DNA of 64,000 bases from Phyllobacterium sp. 628 (GTDB lineage Bacteria > Pseudomonadota > Alphaproteobacteria > Rhizobiales > Rhizobiaceae), in NCBI RefSeq assembly GCF_014189505.1, contig NZ_CP050301.1, forward strand, positions 1,805,501 to 1,869,500. Direction: 5' to 3'. Under the pieces are notes generated by a model. It searched no databases. It was not told where the DNA came from and saw only the letters and a list, made by a program, of their open reading frames with translations. Below, piece after piece: positions 17,147 through 26,272 of this stretch. Made by a program: the position numbers and the translations under genes. Every line of letters starts with the position of its first letter. Positions within the stretch are counted from its first letter, which is position 1.

Positions 17147-17512
17147 TCATAGATGAGCCGGAATGCGCGCGAGGGTCTTGTTGTAAAGTCCATTCGGGCG
17201 CTGCGAAGCCTTTGACCAGCCATCGTCCAACTGGTGATACATCAGGGCAAAGTCGATGAGGTCAGCGAAGTTCTTATCAGGGCAGATATCGCCGAAAAGA
17301 TATTGCGCCTTGTCTGGAGCGCGAAATGCCACCGTGCAGGGATGTCCGCATCCGGCCATGCAGCCGATGCCACGTACCTCATAGGAAAGGTGGCCGGTGT
17401 GGGTGTCCAATTCCGATCGCAGATGCTCGACCAACGCCTCGCCGGGGCGCGACTGGCCGTCGGCACTTTTGCAAAGCGTGCATACAATAATCTGGTGGTG
17501 GGCCGCAATCAT
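17147..17512 (-). CDS. DUF1636 family protein, Cys-rich (ferredoxin/thioredoxin-like)
   Basis: About 121 aa from the ATG at 17512; a TTG at 17536 would add eight residues. Cysteines lie in IIVCTLCKSADG, GIGCMAGCGHPCTVAF and GDICPDKNF, a spacing compatible with a thioredoxin-like fold binding a metal or Fe-S centre. The family has no proven function but is often found near cobalamin or zinc genes. Here it is the first gene downstream of a cobalamin riboswitch and precedes the chelate importer, which hints at a role in handling cobalt, zinc or corrinoids. Confidence 0.78.
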   Translation of the reverse strand: MIAAHHQIIVCTLCKSADGQSRPGEALVEHLRSELDTHTGHLSYEVRGIGCMAGCGHPCTVAFRAPDKAQYLFGDICPDKNFADLIDFALMYHQLDDGWSKASQRPNGLYNKTLARIPAHL

Positions 17513-17636
17513 GCCTGTCCATTGCTTCTCGGACAAAGGTCAGGGAACGCAGACAATGCATCAACGCGAACCATGCGCGGGAAAACATCGCATCGCTCCC
17601 GGCGCACCCCGTCCGGTTCGAATTTCAATTGCGATG

Positions 17637-17790
17637 GCAGGTCTCCTGGCTCGCGGGTCTCAGCTTTGCCTTGCCTTCCCGGTCTTTCGACCAGTGGCTC
17701 GTCAGGCATCGCTCACCGCTTACAGTTGCGGGGGCAGCCACGGTCTCGGTCCCTTTTGGGTACGCCTCACCGTGTTCCCTTTTCATCTCC
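17637..17790 (-). ncRNA. Cobalamin (adenosylcobalamin/AqCbl) riboswitch
   Basis: Read on the minus strand, all conserved blocks appear in order: AAAAGGGAACACGGTGAGGC at the start, GGCTGCCCCCGCAACTGTAA in the core, GAGCCACTGGTC, GACCGGGAAGGC, and GCGAGCCAGGAGACCTGC at the 3' end. It lies about 125 bases upstream of the DUF1636 gene on the same strand and should lower its expression when B12 is plentiful. I see no obvious intrinsic terminator between the aptamer and the gene, so control may be at translation. Confidence 0.95.
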
Positions 17791-17984
17791 GGCGTTGTCT
17801 TGCCGGAGAAACCATCGGCGCGGATGCTATGCGGGCAGGCGTGCCGTTGCAAGCACGTTTATGCGGCATTTTTTGACGCTGCCAAATTTTTTGGCAAATG
17901 AAACATTTCAATTGGCTGACAACTCGATAGAGTGTCGGGAGCATTTGTGGAATCGTGGTTTTTAAATCAGACTTTTGAGGCGAC

Positions 17985-20900
17985 ATGGCAATTCACGCAG
18001 CAGTCTATCACCTGACGCATTATAAGTACGACCGGCCCATCATGCTCGGGCCGCAAATCATCCGGCTCCAGCCAGCGCCCCATTCCAGAACCAAAGTTCT
18101 CAGCCATTCCCTGAAGGTTAGTCCAGCCAACCATTTCGTCAATCTGCAGCAGGATCCTTACGGCAATTTCCTTGCCCGTTTCGTTTTCCCCGAACCGGTG
18201 ACGGAATTGAAGATCGAGGTTGATCTCGTCGCTGACATGACGGTCTATAATCCCTTTGACTTCTTCGTTGAGCCCATCGGCGAAACCTGGCCTTTCGATT
18301 ATCCGGAAGACATTCGCGACGACCTGTCGATCTATATGAAGCCGGAGCCTATGGGGCCGCTGGTATCGAACTTCCTGTCGACTATCGACCGCAGCCCTAC
18401 CAACACGGTGAATTTCGTTGTTGATCTGAATGCGCGTATCCAACGCGAGATCGGTTATGTCATCCGCATGGAAACCGGCGTGCAGGAAGCCGAAGACACA
18501 CTGAACTTGCGTACCGGTTCCTGCCGCGATTCCAGCTGGCTGCTGGTGCAGGTGCTGCGCAATCTCGGCCTCGCTGCGCGCTTTGTCTCCGGCTACCTGA
18601 TCCAGCTGAAACCCGACCTTGTGGCCATCGACGGACCAGCGGGCACGGATAATGATTTCACCGATCTGCATGCGTGGTGCGAAGTCTATCTGCCGGGTGC
18701 AGGCTGGATCGGGCTTGATCCGACCTCGGGCCTTCTGACCGGCGAAAGTCATGTGCCGCTGGCGGCAACGCCGCATTACCGCAATGCCGCGCCGATTTCC
18801 GGCATGGCCGAGCCAGCCAATGTCGAATTCGGTTTCGACATGCGGGTAACCCGCGTTTCCGAGCATCCGCGTATTACCAAGCCATTCTCGGACGAGTCAT
18901 GGACTGCGCTGGACGCTTTGGGCGAGCAGGTCGATGCTATCCTAAAGGAGCGCGATGTTCGGCTGACCATGGGCGGCGAGCCAACTTTCGTGTCGATCGA
19001 TGATTTTGAATCCGGCGAATGGAATACGGACGCTGTTGGCCCGACGAAGCGCGAAAAGGCTGACAAGCTCATTCGTCGCCTGCGCGACCGGTTTGCACCG
19101 GGCGGTTTCCTGCATTACGGGCAGGGCAAATGGTATCCGGGCGAAAGTCTGCCGCGATGGACGTTTTCGCTCTACTGGCGCAAGGATGGCAAACCGATCT
19201 GGGTGAATCCCGATCTGATCGCAGCAGAAAACAGCAAGGCCGAGATCAAACCTGATGATGCCGGGAAACTGCTCGTTGCTTTGGCGGGTGAACTCGGCGT
19301 TGAAGCGGATATGGTCGCTCCGGCCTATGAGGACCCGGCCGAGTGGATCGTCAAGGAAGGCAATCTGCCCGACAATGTCGACCCTTCCAATTCCAAGCTG
19401 AAAGACCCGGAAGAGCGCAGTCGCATTGCCCGGGTTTTCGAACGCGGACTGAACGCGCCGAGCGGTTTTGTGCTGCCGGTACAACGCTGGAACAGCCAGG
19501 CCTCCGGTCCGCGCTGGCGCAGCGAAAAATGGAAGACGCGGCGCGGCAAGCTGTTTCTCGTGCCAGGCGATTCGCCGGTCGGTTACCGTCTGCCGCTCGG
19601 CGCACTGCCGCATGTTCCGCCTTCCGAATATCCCTATATCGTTCCGGTTGATCCATCGGTGGATCGCGGTAGCCTGCCAGACCCGGCGCCGCGTGCAGCA
19701 CCGCATCCGCACGAAAACACCCTGGCCGTGGCATCCTTCACCGCTGCTGAAGGCAACCAGCAGGAGCGGGTGGAGCAGGAACTCGGCGAAATTGGCGGCG
19801 CAGTGCGTACCGCAATTTCCGTAGAGCCGCGTGACGGCCGCCTCAGCGTGTTCATGCCGCCGGTGGAAGCACTGGAAGACTATCTGGAACTGGTAGCGGC
19901 GGCGGAAGCCGCAGCGCATAAGCTTGGTCTACCGGTCCATATTGAAGGATACGGCCCGCCTCAGGATCACCGTATCAATGTTATCCGCGTTGCGCCCGAT
20001 CCCGGTGTCATTGAGGTGAATATTCATCCCGCCGCCAATTGGCGCGAATGCGTGGAGACAACGACGGCGATCTATGAGGAAGCGCGGCAGACGCGTCTCG
20101 GCGCTGACAAGTTCATGATCGACGGTCGCCACACCGGCACTGGTGGTGGCAATCACGTGGTGGTTGGCGGCGAGACGCCGAACAACAGTCCATTCCTGCG
20201 GCGTCCTGATCTGCTGAAGAGCTTGGTGCTGCATTGGCAGCGCCATCCGTCGCTATCCTATATGTTCTCCGGCCTGTTCATCGGCCCGACCAGTCAGGCG
20301 CCGCGCATCGACGAGGCGCGACATGACAGCATGTACGAGCTGGAAATTGCCTTGGCGCAGGTGCCGAGGCCGGGTGAGGGTACACCGCCTTTGCCGTGGC
20401 TGGTGGACCGCCTGTTCCGCAACCTGCTGGTGGATGTCACCGGCAACACCCATCGTTCGGAAATCTGCATCGACAAGCTGTTTTCACCCGATGGTCCCAC
20501 AGGGCGGCTCGGTCTCGTCGAATTCCGTGGCTTTGAGATGCCGCCGAATGCGCGCATGAGCCTTGCCCAGCAATTGCTGATCCGCGCGCTGATTGCACGC
20601 TTCTGGAACAACCCGATACAGGGCAGTTTCGTGCGCTGGGGCACGTCCCTGCATGACCGCTTCATGCTGCCTGCCTTTGTCTGGCAGGATTTCCTCGATG
20701 TGCTGGCCGACCTGCGCGAAAACGGCTTTGATTTCCGCCCCGAATGGTTCGAGGCACAGCTGGAGTTCCGCTTTCCCTTCTGCGGCGAGATCGAGAACGA
20801 AGGCGTCAAACTGGAAATCCGCCAGGCACTTGAACCTTGGCATGTCATGGGCGAGCAGGGTGCCATTGGCGGCACTGTGCGGTTCGTCGATTCCTCGGTT

Positions 20901-21317
20901 GAACGGCTGCAGGTCAAGGTGGAGGGCTTCAATCCCGCCCGCTACAGTGTGGCATGCAATGGCCGCGAGGTGCCGCTGAGAATGACGCAAACGCAGGGCA
21001 CCGCCGTTGCGGGCGTGCGCTACAAGGCCTGGCAGCCGCGTTCCGGCCTGCATCCGATGATCCCGGTCAACACGCCGCTGGTGTTCGACATCTATGATCA
21101 GTGGTCAGGACGCGCGATTGGCGGTTGCGTCTATCATGTCGCACACCCCGGCGGGCGCAGCTATGATACGTTCCCGGTCAATTCCAACGAGGCGGAAGCG
21201 CGCCGGCTCACACGGTTCGAGCCGCGCGGCCATACGGCCGGGGGATATGAATTGCGCAAGGAGCAGCCATCAGGTGAATTCCCGATGACACTGGATTTGA
21301 GAAGGCCAAGACATTGA
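17985..21317 (+). CDS. Large transglutaminase-like protein with DUF2126 domain
   Basis: 1110 aa. The N-terminal third is a bacterial transglutaminase-like protease domain: a Bact_transglu_N-like beta region, then a predicted triad Cys180 ([15 protein letters not shown]), His229 (LHAWCEVYL) and Asp245 (IGLDPTSGL). The rest, from about residue 310 ([19 protein letters not shown]), is the DUF2126 domain, with conserved [16 protein letters not shown] and [14 protein letters not shown] segments that suggest a metal- or nucleotide-binding catalytic site of amidoligase type. No signal peptide is seen, so it is cytoplasmic. It heads a three-gene cluster with a circularly permuted ATP-grasp/alpha-E protein and a second transglutaminase. 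Peptide ligation or modification is predicted for such clusters; the product is unknown. Confidence 0.88.
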   Translation: MAIHAAVYHLTHYKYDRPIMLGPQIIRLQPAPHSRTKVLSHSLKVSPANHFVNLQQDPYGNFLARFVFPEPVTELKIEVDLVADMTVYNPFDFFVEPIGETWPFDYPEDIRDDLSIYMKPEPMGPLVSNFLSTIDRSPTNTVNFVVDLNARIQREIGYVIRMETGVQEAEDTLNLRTGSCRDSSWLLVQVLRNLGLAARFVSGYLIQLKPDLVAIDGPAGTDNDFTDLHAWCEVYLPGAGWIGLDPTSGLLTGESHVPLAATPHYRNAAPISGMAEPANVEFGFDMRVTRVSEHPRITKPFSDESWTALDALGEQVDAILKERDVRLTMGGEPTFVSIDDFESGEWNTDAVGPTKREKADKLIRRLRDRFAPGGFLHYGQGKWYPGESLPRWTFSLYWRKDGKPIWVNPDLIAAENSKAEIKPDDAGKLLVALAGELGVEADMVAPAYEDPAEWIVKEGNLPDNVDPSNSKLKDPEERSRIARVFERGLNAPSGFVLPVQRWNSQASGPRWRSEKWKTRRGKLFLVPGDSPVGYRLPLGALPHVPPSEYPYIVPVDPSVDRGSLPDPAPRAAPHPHENTLAVASFTAAEGNQQERVEQELGEIGGAVRTAISVEPRDGRLSVFMPPVEALEDYLELVAAAEAAAHKLGLPVHIEGYGPPQDHRINVIRVAPDPGVIEVNIHPAANWRECVETTTAIYEEARQTRLGADKFMIDGRHTGTGGGNHVVVGGETPNNSPFLRRPDLLKSLVLHWQRHPSLSYMFSGLFIGPTSQAPRIDEARHDSMYELEIALAQVPRPGEGTPPLPWLVDRLFRNLLVDVTGNTHRSEICIDKLFSPDGPTGRLGLVEFRGFEMPPNARMSLAQQLLIRALIARFWNNPIQGSFVRWGTSLHDRFMLPAFVWQDFLDVLADLRENGFDFRPEWFEAQLEFRFPFCGEIENEGVKLEIRQALEPWHVMGEQGAIGGTVRFVDSSVERLQVKVEGFNPARYSVACNGREVPLRMTQTQGTAVAGVRYKAWQPRSGLHPMIPVNTPLVFDIYDQWSGRAIGGCVYHVAHPGGRSYDTFPVNSNEAEARRLTRFEPRGHTAGGYELRKEQPSGEFPMTLDLRRPRH

Positions 21318-21344
21318 GATTGTTGGACTAATGGAACTGGAGGT

Positions 21345-21503
21345 TTCACCCCCTCTGCCCTGTCGGGCATCTCCCCCACAAGGGGGGAGATCGGCCTTCA
21401 TGGACATTTTGCACACCTTGCGATGGTGGGCGTTGCGCAAAATTTTCGATGCCGATGTGATCTCTCCCCTTGTGGGGGAGATGGGCGACAGCCCAGAGGG
21501 GGG
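21345..21503. repeat. Repeat family C, copy 2
   Basis: About 160 bp with inverted ends TTCACCCCCTCTG and CAGAGGGGGG and inner hairpins ATCTCCCCCACAAGGGGGGA and ATCTCTCCCCTTGTGGGGGA. It fills the space between the DUF2126 gene and the next gene of the cluster; its purine-rich right end lies 11 nt before the next start codon. Copies also at 12997 and 44248. Confidence 0.85.
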
Positions 21504-21514
21504 TATCGCAATCA

Positions 21515-23911
21515 ATGTCACAGAGCGTGAAATCGAACCCGCTCTCCAGTCTGCTTGCCAGCTATAAACCGCTGCAAGGGGTGGCGGATGAGATGATCGA
21601 TCCCACCGGCGCTGTTCGCCCCGGCTGGGAAAAGCTGTTGCATTCACTCGATGCGCTCGGGCCGGAGAAGCTTGCCACGCGTTTTACCCGCGCCAACCAG
21701 TATCTGCACGACGCGGGCGTATTCTATCGCGTCTATGACGACACCGGCACGCAGGAACGGGAATGGCCGCTGGCTCATATTCCGATCCTGATCAATGAGG
21801 ACGACTGGCGGGCGATCACCGCCGGTCTGACCCAGCGCGCCGATCTTCTCGAAGATATTGTCGCCGACATCTATGGTGATAACAGGCTGGTGCGCGAGGG
21901 CTTGTTGCCGCCTGATCTGATCGCCTCCAATCCGGAATTTCTGCACCCTGTCACCGGAATCAAACCAGCCAGCGGGCATTTTCTGCATTTCTGTGCTTTT
22001 GAACTTGGCCGCGCTCCCAATGGTCAATGGTGGGTGCTGGGCGACCGCACGCAGGCACCATCGGGTGCCGGTTTTGCCCTGGAAAACCGCGTTGCCACCA
22101 CCCGCGCCCTGTCGGATATATCCGGTGCAATGAATGTTCACCGCCTTGCCGGGTTCTTCAAGGATTTCCGCGATTCCTTGCAAAGCCTGATCAATGATCC
22201 CGCTGGACGCGCCGCTATCCTGACGCCGGGGCCAAACAACGAAACCTATTTCGAACACGCCTATATTGCCCGGTATCTCGGTATTATGCTGCTGGAAGGT
22301 GATGATCTGACCGTCAGCAAGGGCAGGCTGATGGTGCGCACGGTTTCCGGTCTCAAGCCGATCGACGTTTTGTGGCGGCGCATGGATGCGGCCTATATGG
22401 ACCCGCTGGAACTCAAATCGGATTCATGGATCGGCACGCCGGGTATGGTCAGCGCCTTGCGCCAGCGCTCGGTGTCCCTCGTCAATGCGCTCGGTTCCGG
22501 CATTCTCGAAACCCGGGCGCTGCTGGCATTTCTGCCGGCGATTTCCAAGGCGCTGCACAACCGCGATCTCGCCCTGCCAAGCATTGCCACATGGTGGTGC
22601 GGACAGGAGAAGGAACGGCAGCAGGTTATCAAACGGCTCGACCAGATGATGGTCGGCCCGGCGCTGTCGACGCGGCTGCCGTTCGAGGATGTCCAGACGA
22701 CGGTGCTTGGATCGGCATTGGATGAAGAGGCACGTCAGGTGCTGCTGAAGCGGCTGCAGACTGATGGTCGTGGCCTGGTGGGGCAGGAAGCCGTGAAGCT
22801 TTCCACCACGCCTGTTTATGTCGGAGGGAAGCTCGAGCCGCGCCCCTTCGTGTTGCGGGTTTTTGCAGCACGGCACAAGGACGGCTGGAGCTTTATGCCC
22901 GGCGGCTTTGCCCGCGTCGGTTTTACGCTCGATACGGCGGCTATTGCCATGCAGCGCGGCGGGCAGGCGGCGGATGTGTGGATTACCAGTTCAAGCCCGG
23001 TGCGCAAGGATACGCTGCTGCCGCGCGAAGACGATGCCTTCAGGCGCAATGTGCCCGGCACGTTGCCGAGCCGCTCGGCAGAAAATCTGATGTGGATGGG
23101 GCGTTATATCGAGCGGGCTGAAGCCACAGCGCGTATCCTGCGCGCCTGCCATGCGCGTTATGCGGAAGCGGCGAATACCGAACTTCCGCTTCTGACCGAG
23201 ATGCGCGATTACCTGAAGCCGCTTGGCATCGATCTCGACACTGCCATTCCCAAGGGGTTGCAGCGGTCCATCGATGGCGCGATGCTGAGCGCTGGCCGTA
23301 TCCGTGACCGGTTTTCGCCGGATGGCTGGCTGGCGCTGCGCGATCTTTCAAAAACCATTCATCGTTTTCAGGATGTGGTGGCACAGGGCGATGATGCCAC
23401 CCGCGCCATGACGATCATCCTGCGCAAACTGGCGGGTTTTTCCGGTCTGGTGCACGAAAACATGTATCGCTTCACCGGCTGGCGTTTCCTTGAAATTGGC
23501 CGCCGGGTTGAGCGCGGTATCCAGATGGCGCGCATTCTCGCCACCCTGTCGCGGCATGAGGCGGCCGAGGGTGCACTGGAAATGTTGCTGGAAATCGGCG
23601 ACAGCGTCATGACGCACCGGCGTCAGTACAGCGTCTATTCCGGCCGGTTGAGCGTGCTTGATCTTTTGGCGCTGGATCCTCTCAATCCGCGCTCGATCAT
23701 TTTCCAGCTGGATGCGCTCAAAACGGAGTTCAACCTGCTGCCGCTGCGGGAAGCGGGCGCCCACATGCCAGCCTTTTCCAAAGATGTGCTGCGCCTGCAC
23801 ACACAGCTTGCCATTATGGAAGCGGAGGAATTGACGCCGGATAAACTGCACGAAATCGCCAATGAAATCGGCGGCTTGTCCGATATTATCTCCGACACCT
23901 ATTTTGCCTGA
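21515..23911 (+). CDS. Circularly permuted ATP-grasp domain fused to alpha-E domain
   Basis: 798 aa from the ATG at 21515. Residues to about 470 match the circularly permuted type 2 ATP-grasp family (COG2308), with LTPGPNNETYFEHAYIARYL, GLKPIDVLWRRMD and ALGSGILETRALLAFLPA. From about 515 (ENLMWMGRYIERAEATARIL) it is the all-helical alpha-E domain (COG2307). Many genomes encode these two as separate neighbours; here they are one polypeptide. The ATP-grasp part probably activates a carboxylate and forms a peptide or amide bond. It is linked to the neighbouring transglutaminase genes on both sides, 13 nt before the second. Confidence 0.9.
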   Translation: MSQSVKSNPLSSLLASYKPLQGVADEMIDPTGAVRPGWEKLLHSLDALGPEKLATRFTRANQYLHDAGVFYRVYDDTGTQEREWPLAHIPILINEDDWRAITAGLTQRADLLEDIVADIYGDNRLVREGLLPPDLIASNPEFLHPVTGIKPASGHFLHFCAFELGRAPNGQWWVLGDRTQAPSGAGFALENRVATTRALSDISGAMNVHRLAGFFKDFRDSLQSLINDPAGRAAILTPGPNNETYFEHAYIARYLGIMLLEGDDLTVSKGRLMVRTVSGLKPIDVLWRRMDAAYMDPLELKSDSWIGTPGMVSALRQRSVSLVNALGSGILETRALLAFLPAISKALHNRDLALPSIATWWCGQEKERQQVIKRLDQMMVGPALSTRLPFEDVQTTVLGSALDEEARQVLLKRLQTDGRGLVGQEAVKLSTTPVYVGGKLEPRPFVLRVFAARHKDGWSFMPGGFARVGFTLDTAAIAMQRGGQAADVWITSSSPVRKDTLLPREDDAFRRNVPGTLPSRSAENLMWMGRYIERAEATARILRACHARYAEAANTELPLLTEMRDYLKPLGIDLDTAIPKGLQRSIDGAMLSAGRIRDRFSPDGWLALRDLSKTIHRFQDVVAQGDDATRAMTIILRKLAGFSGLVHENMYRFTGWRFLEIGRRVERGIQMARILATLSRHEAAEGALEMLLEIGDSVMTHRRQYSVYSGRLSVLDLLALDPLNPRSIIFQLDALKTEFNLLPLREAGAHMPAFSKDVLRLHTQLAIMEAEELTPDKLHEIANEIGGLSDIISDTYFA

Positions 23912-23924
23912 GCGGGGATAGGAC

Positions 23925-24803
23925 ATGCTCTATAACATCCGTCTGCACCTCCACTATGATTATGAGCGCTCCGCTGCGGGTGGGCGCCATCATATCCGGG
24001 TCATGCCGCAAACCCTGCCAGGCATCCAGCGCGTTGTGGCTTCCAGCTTGTCATTTGACCCAACAGCGGCCGAACGGTCTGATTTCACGGACTTTTTCGC
24101 CAATACAGTCACCTCAATCGTCTATCGCAATCCGCATGAAACGCTAGATGTGGCGATGACGGCACGCATCAACGTATCGCGACCGCAAAATATGCTGGAT
24201 GTTTCGCCTGATCTGGCTGGACTGACCAAGGAAATCCGCAGTGTCTGGTCTGTTGCGTCCGATACGCCGCATCATTTCATGACCTCGAGCGCCCATGCCT
24301 CCATCGATCCTGACATCACTGCTTATGCCGCAAAAAGCCTTGGCGGTACCCGCACGGTGATGGAGGCTGTGAATGAACTCTGCAACCGGATCAACGCCGA
24401 TTTTGCTTACGATGCCGACGCCACCAATGTGCGCACCACGGCGCGTGAAGCCTTTGAGCTGCGCGCCGGTGTCTGTCAGGATTTCAGCCACATCATGATC
24501 GCCGGTTTGCGCGGCATCGGCATTCCCGCCGGTTATGTCAGCGGCTTCCTGCGCACCATTCCTCCGCCCGGCAAGGAGCGACTGGAGGGCGCGGACGCCA
24601 TGCATGCATGGGTGCGGGCGTGGTGCGGCCGCGAGGCGGGCTGGCAGGAATTCGACCCGACCAATGCCATGATAGCTGGAAATGACCACATCACCGTGGG
24701 CTACGGCCGGGACTATGCCGATGTCTCGCCCATTGTCGGGGTATTGAAGACCAGCGGCTCCCAGAAGGCGAAGCAATTGGTGGATGTGATCCCGCTGGAG
24801 TGA
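23925..24803 (+). CDS. Transglutaminase family protein (third gene of ATP-grasp cluster)
   Basis: 292 aa. The N-terminal beta-rich region (YNIRLHLHYDYERSAAGGRH) is followed by a transglutaminase-like core. The predicted triad is Cys184 (RAGVCQDFSHIMIAGLRG), His227 (AMHAWVRAW) and Asp244 (EFDPTNAM). No signal peptide, so cytoplasmic. It could cleave or transfer a peptide made by the upstream ATP-grasp enzyme. The start follows the ATP-grasp gene by 13 nt with AGCGGGGATAGG as ribosome-binding region. Confidence 0.92.
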   Translation: MLYNIRLHLHYDYERSAAGGRHHIRVMPQTLPGIQRVVASSLSFDPTAAERSDFTDFFANTVTSIVYRNPHETLDVAMTARINVSRPQNMLDVSPDLAGLTKEIRSVWSVASDTPHHFMTSSAHASIDPDITAYAAKSLGGTRTVMEAVNELCNRINADFAYDADATNVRTTAREAFELRAGVCQDFSHIMIAGLRGIGIPAGYVSGFLRTIPPPGKERLEGADAMHAWVRAWCGREAGWQEFDPTNAMIAGNDHITVGYGRDYADVSPIVGVLKTSGSQKAKQLVDVIPLE

Positions 24804-24837
24804 GGGGCGGAATATCAAGTAGACACCTCGGTGCCGG

Positions 24838-25015
24838 TTATCTCTCCCCTTGTGGGAGAGAAAGGATTTTCTTGGATTTAGCCTCTTTGCTAAATCCTTA
24901 GAAAATCCCAGAGAGGGGATTTGCCAAAAACCAATTATCCCCTCTCTTGCGATTTCTGGCACTTAGCAAGAGCTAAGATGCCGAAATCGCTTTCTCCCCA
25001 CAAGGGGGGAGATAA
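24838..25015. repeat. Repeat family D, copy 2
   Basis: Second copy of the element at 2277-2457, with the same inverted ends and the same two inner hairpins. The first hairpin is identical in both. In the second (24949-24990) GGCA pairs with TGCC where copy 1 has AGCA with TGCT, a compensatory change. No gene is seen between 24804 and 25127 besides this element. Confidence 0.87.
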
Positions 25016-25127
25016 AGCGGCGATGTTTGCACGATTATTGAAACAGTTTTTCTTGGTTTCTCCCGATCTCGAGAATATGCTCTGTTTTGTCAGCCATTTG
25101 CGTCCGTGAGTGGGATGAATTTTCAAA

Positions 25128-26258
25128 GTGCGATCCATGCTTCCCATTCCCCCGATGATGCTGACGACCGGCCCGGTTCCCGTCTATCCCGAAGTGCTCG
25201 AAGCCCTGGGAAAACCGGTGCTCTACGACTACGAACCCGCGTTCCAGAATTTCTATGCGGGTGTGATAGAAAAGCTCCGGCTGGCGCTACGGCAGGACAA
25301 TGCGCCTGTCATCATGCAGGGAGAGGCTATTCTGGGCATTGAGGCGGCGGCTGCGGCGCTGATCGGCAAGAATGACGTCGTGCTCAATCTTGTATCCGGC
25401 GTCTATGGCAAAGGCTTTGCCGGCTGGGCGGCGCGTTACGGCAGGCAAGTCATTGAACTCGCCGTGCCCTATAATGACATCATTGATCCACAGGCGGTGC
25501 GCGATACGCTACGTCAGCGCCCGGATATCACAATCGTTTCGCTGTGCCACCATGATACACCGTCGGGCACGCTTAATCCCTTGCACGAGATCGGCAGGAT
25601 TGTAGCCGAGCACGGTGCCTATCTCATCGTGGACGCGGTCTCGTCCTTTGGCGGTATGGATGTTCATCCGCAGGATGCGCATGTCGATATTTTCATCACC
25701 TCTCCATCAAAATGCCTTGGCAGTACGCCGGGTCTCAGCCTGATCAGTGTGAGTGAGCGCGCTTGGGTAAAAATCGAAGCCAATCCGGATGCACCGTGCG
25801 GCTCGTTTCTCAGCCTGCTGGGCTGGAAGGGTGCGTCTGAACCGGGCGCGCCGTTTCCGGTGACGCCGTCCATTGCCGAGATTTATGCGCTGGATGCAGC
25901 CTTGGACCGGTATGCCGCAGAGGGGCCGGAACATGTCTGGACGCGCCATGCGCAAACGGCAGCCATCGCGCGCAACGGTTTGCTTGAGCTTGGTCTGAAG
26001 CTCTGGCCGAAAAAGCCCGAATATTGTGCCCCGACTGCCACAGCGTTCAAGATACCCGAGGGTTTCAGCGATACGCAACTGCGCGACCGCCTGCGCAATG
26101 AGCATGGTATTCTGCTGTCACTTGGCCGCGCCGATACGGCGGGAAAGCTGCTGCGGGTCGGTCATATGGGCGTTTCGGCAAATCCCGACTTCGCTCGCGC
26201 CACCATAACAGCTTTAAGTCAGATTCTGTCCCGGCCGCTCGGCCCCAACAACAATTAA
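25128..26258 (+). CDS. Pyridoxamine-pyruvate aminotransferase-like class V aminotransferase
   Basis: 376 aa, PLP-fold type I. It closely resembles the Mesorhizobium loti pyridoxamine-pyruvate transaminase as I remember it. VLYDYEPAF (Tyr33), QGEAILGIEAAAA (Glu66), SVSSFGG-type DAVSSFGGMD, the Lys195 that normally binds PLP (TSPSKCLGSTPG), and two Arg in GRADTAGKLLRVGHMG nine residues apart match the substrate-binding positions of that enzyme. It would convert pyridoxamine and pyruvate to pyridoxal and alanine. Start is GTG at 25128 or ATG at 25137. A peptide-type ABC importer follows at once, 14 nt downstream. Alanine-glyoxylate aminotransferase is the alternative reading. Confidence 0.75.
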   Translation: MRSMLPIPPMMLTTGPVPVYPEVLEALGKPVLYDYEPAFQNFYAGVIEKLRLALRQDNAPVIMQGEAILGIEAAAAALIGKNDVVLNLVSGVYGKGFAGWAARYGRQVIELAVPYNDIIDPQAVRDTLRQRPDITIVSLCHHDTPSGTLNPLHEIGRIVAEHGAYLIVDAVSSFGGMDVHPQDAHVDIFITSPSKCLGSTPGLSLISVSERAWVKIEANPDAPCGSFLSLLGWKGASEPGAPFPVTPSIAEIYALDAALDRYAAEGPEHVWTRHAQTAAIARNGLLELGLKLWPKKPEYCAPTATAFKIPEGFSDTQLRDRLRNEHGILLSLGRADTAGKLLRVGHMGVSANPDFARATITALSQILSRPLGPNNN

Positions 26259-26272
26259 GAGGATCGCCCCAC

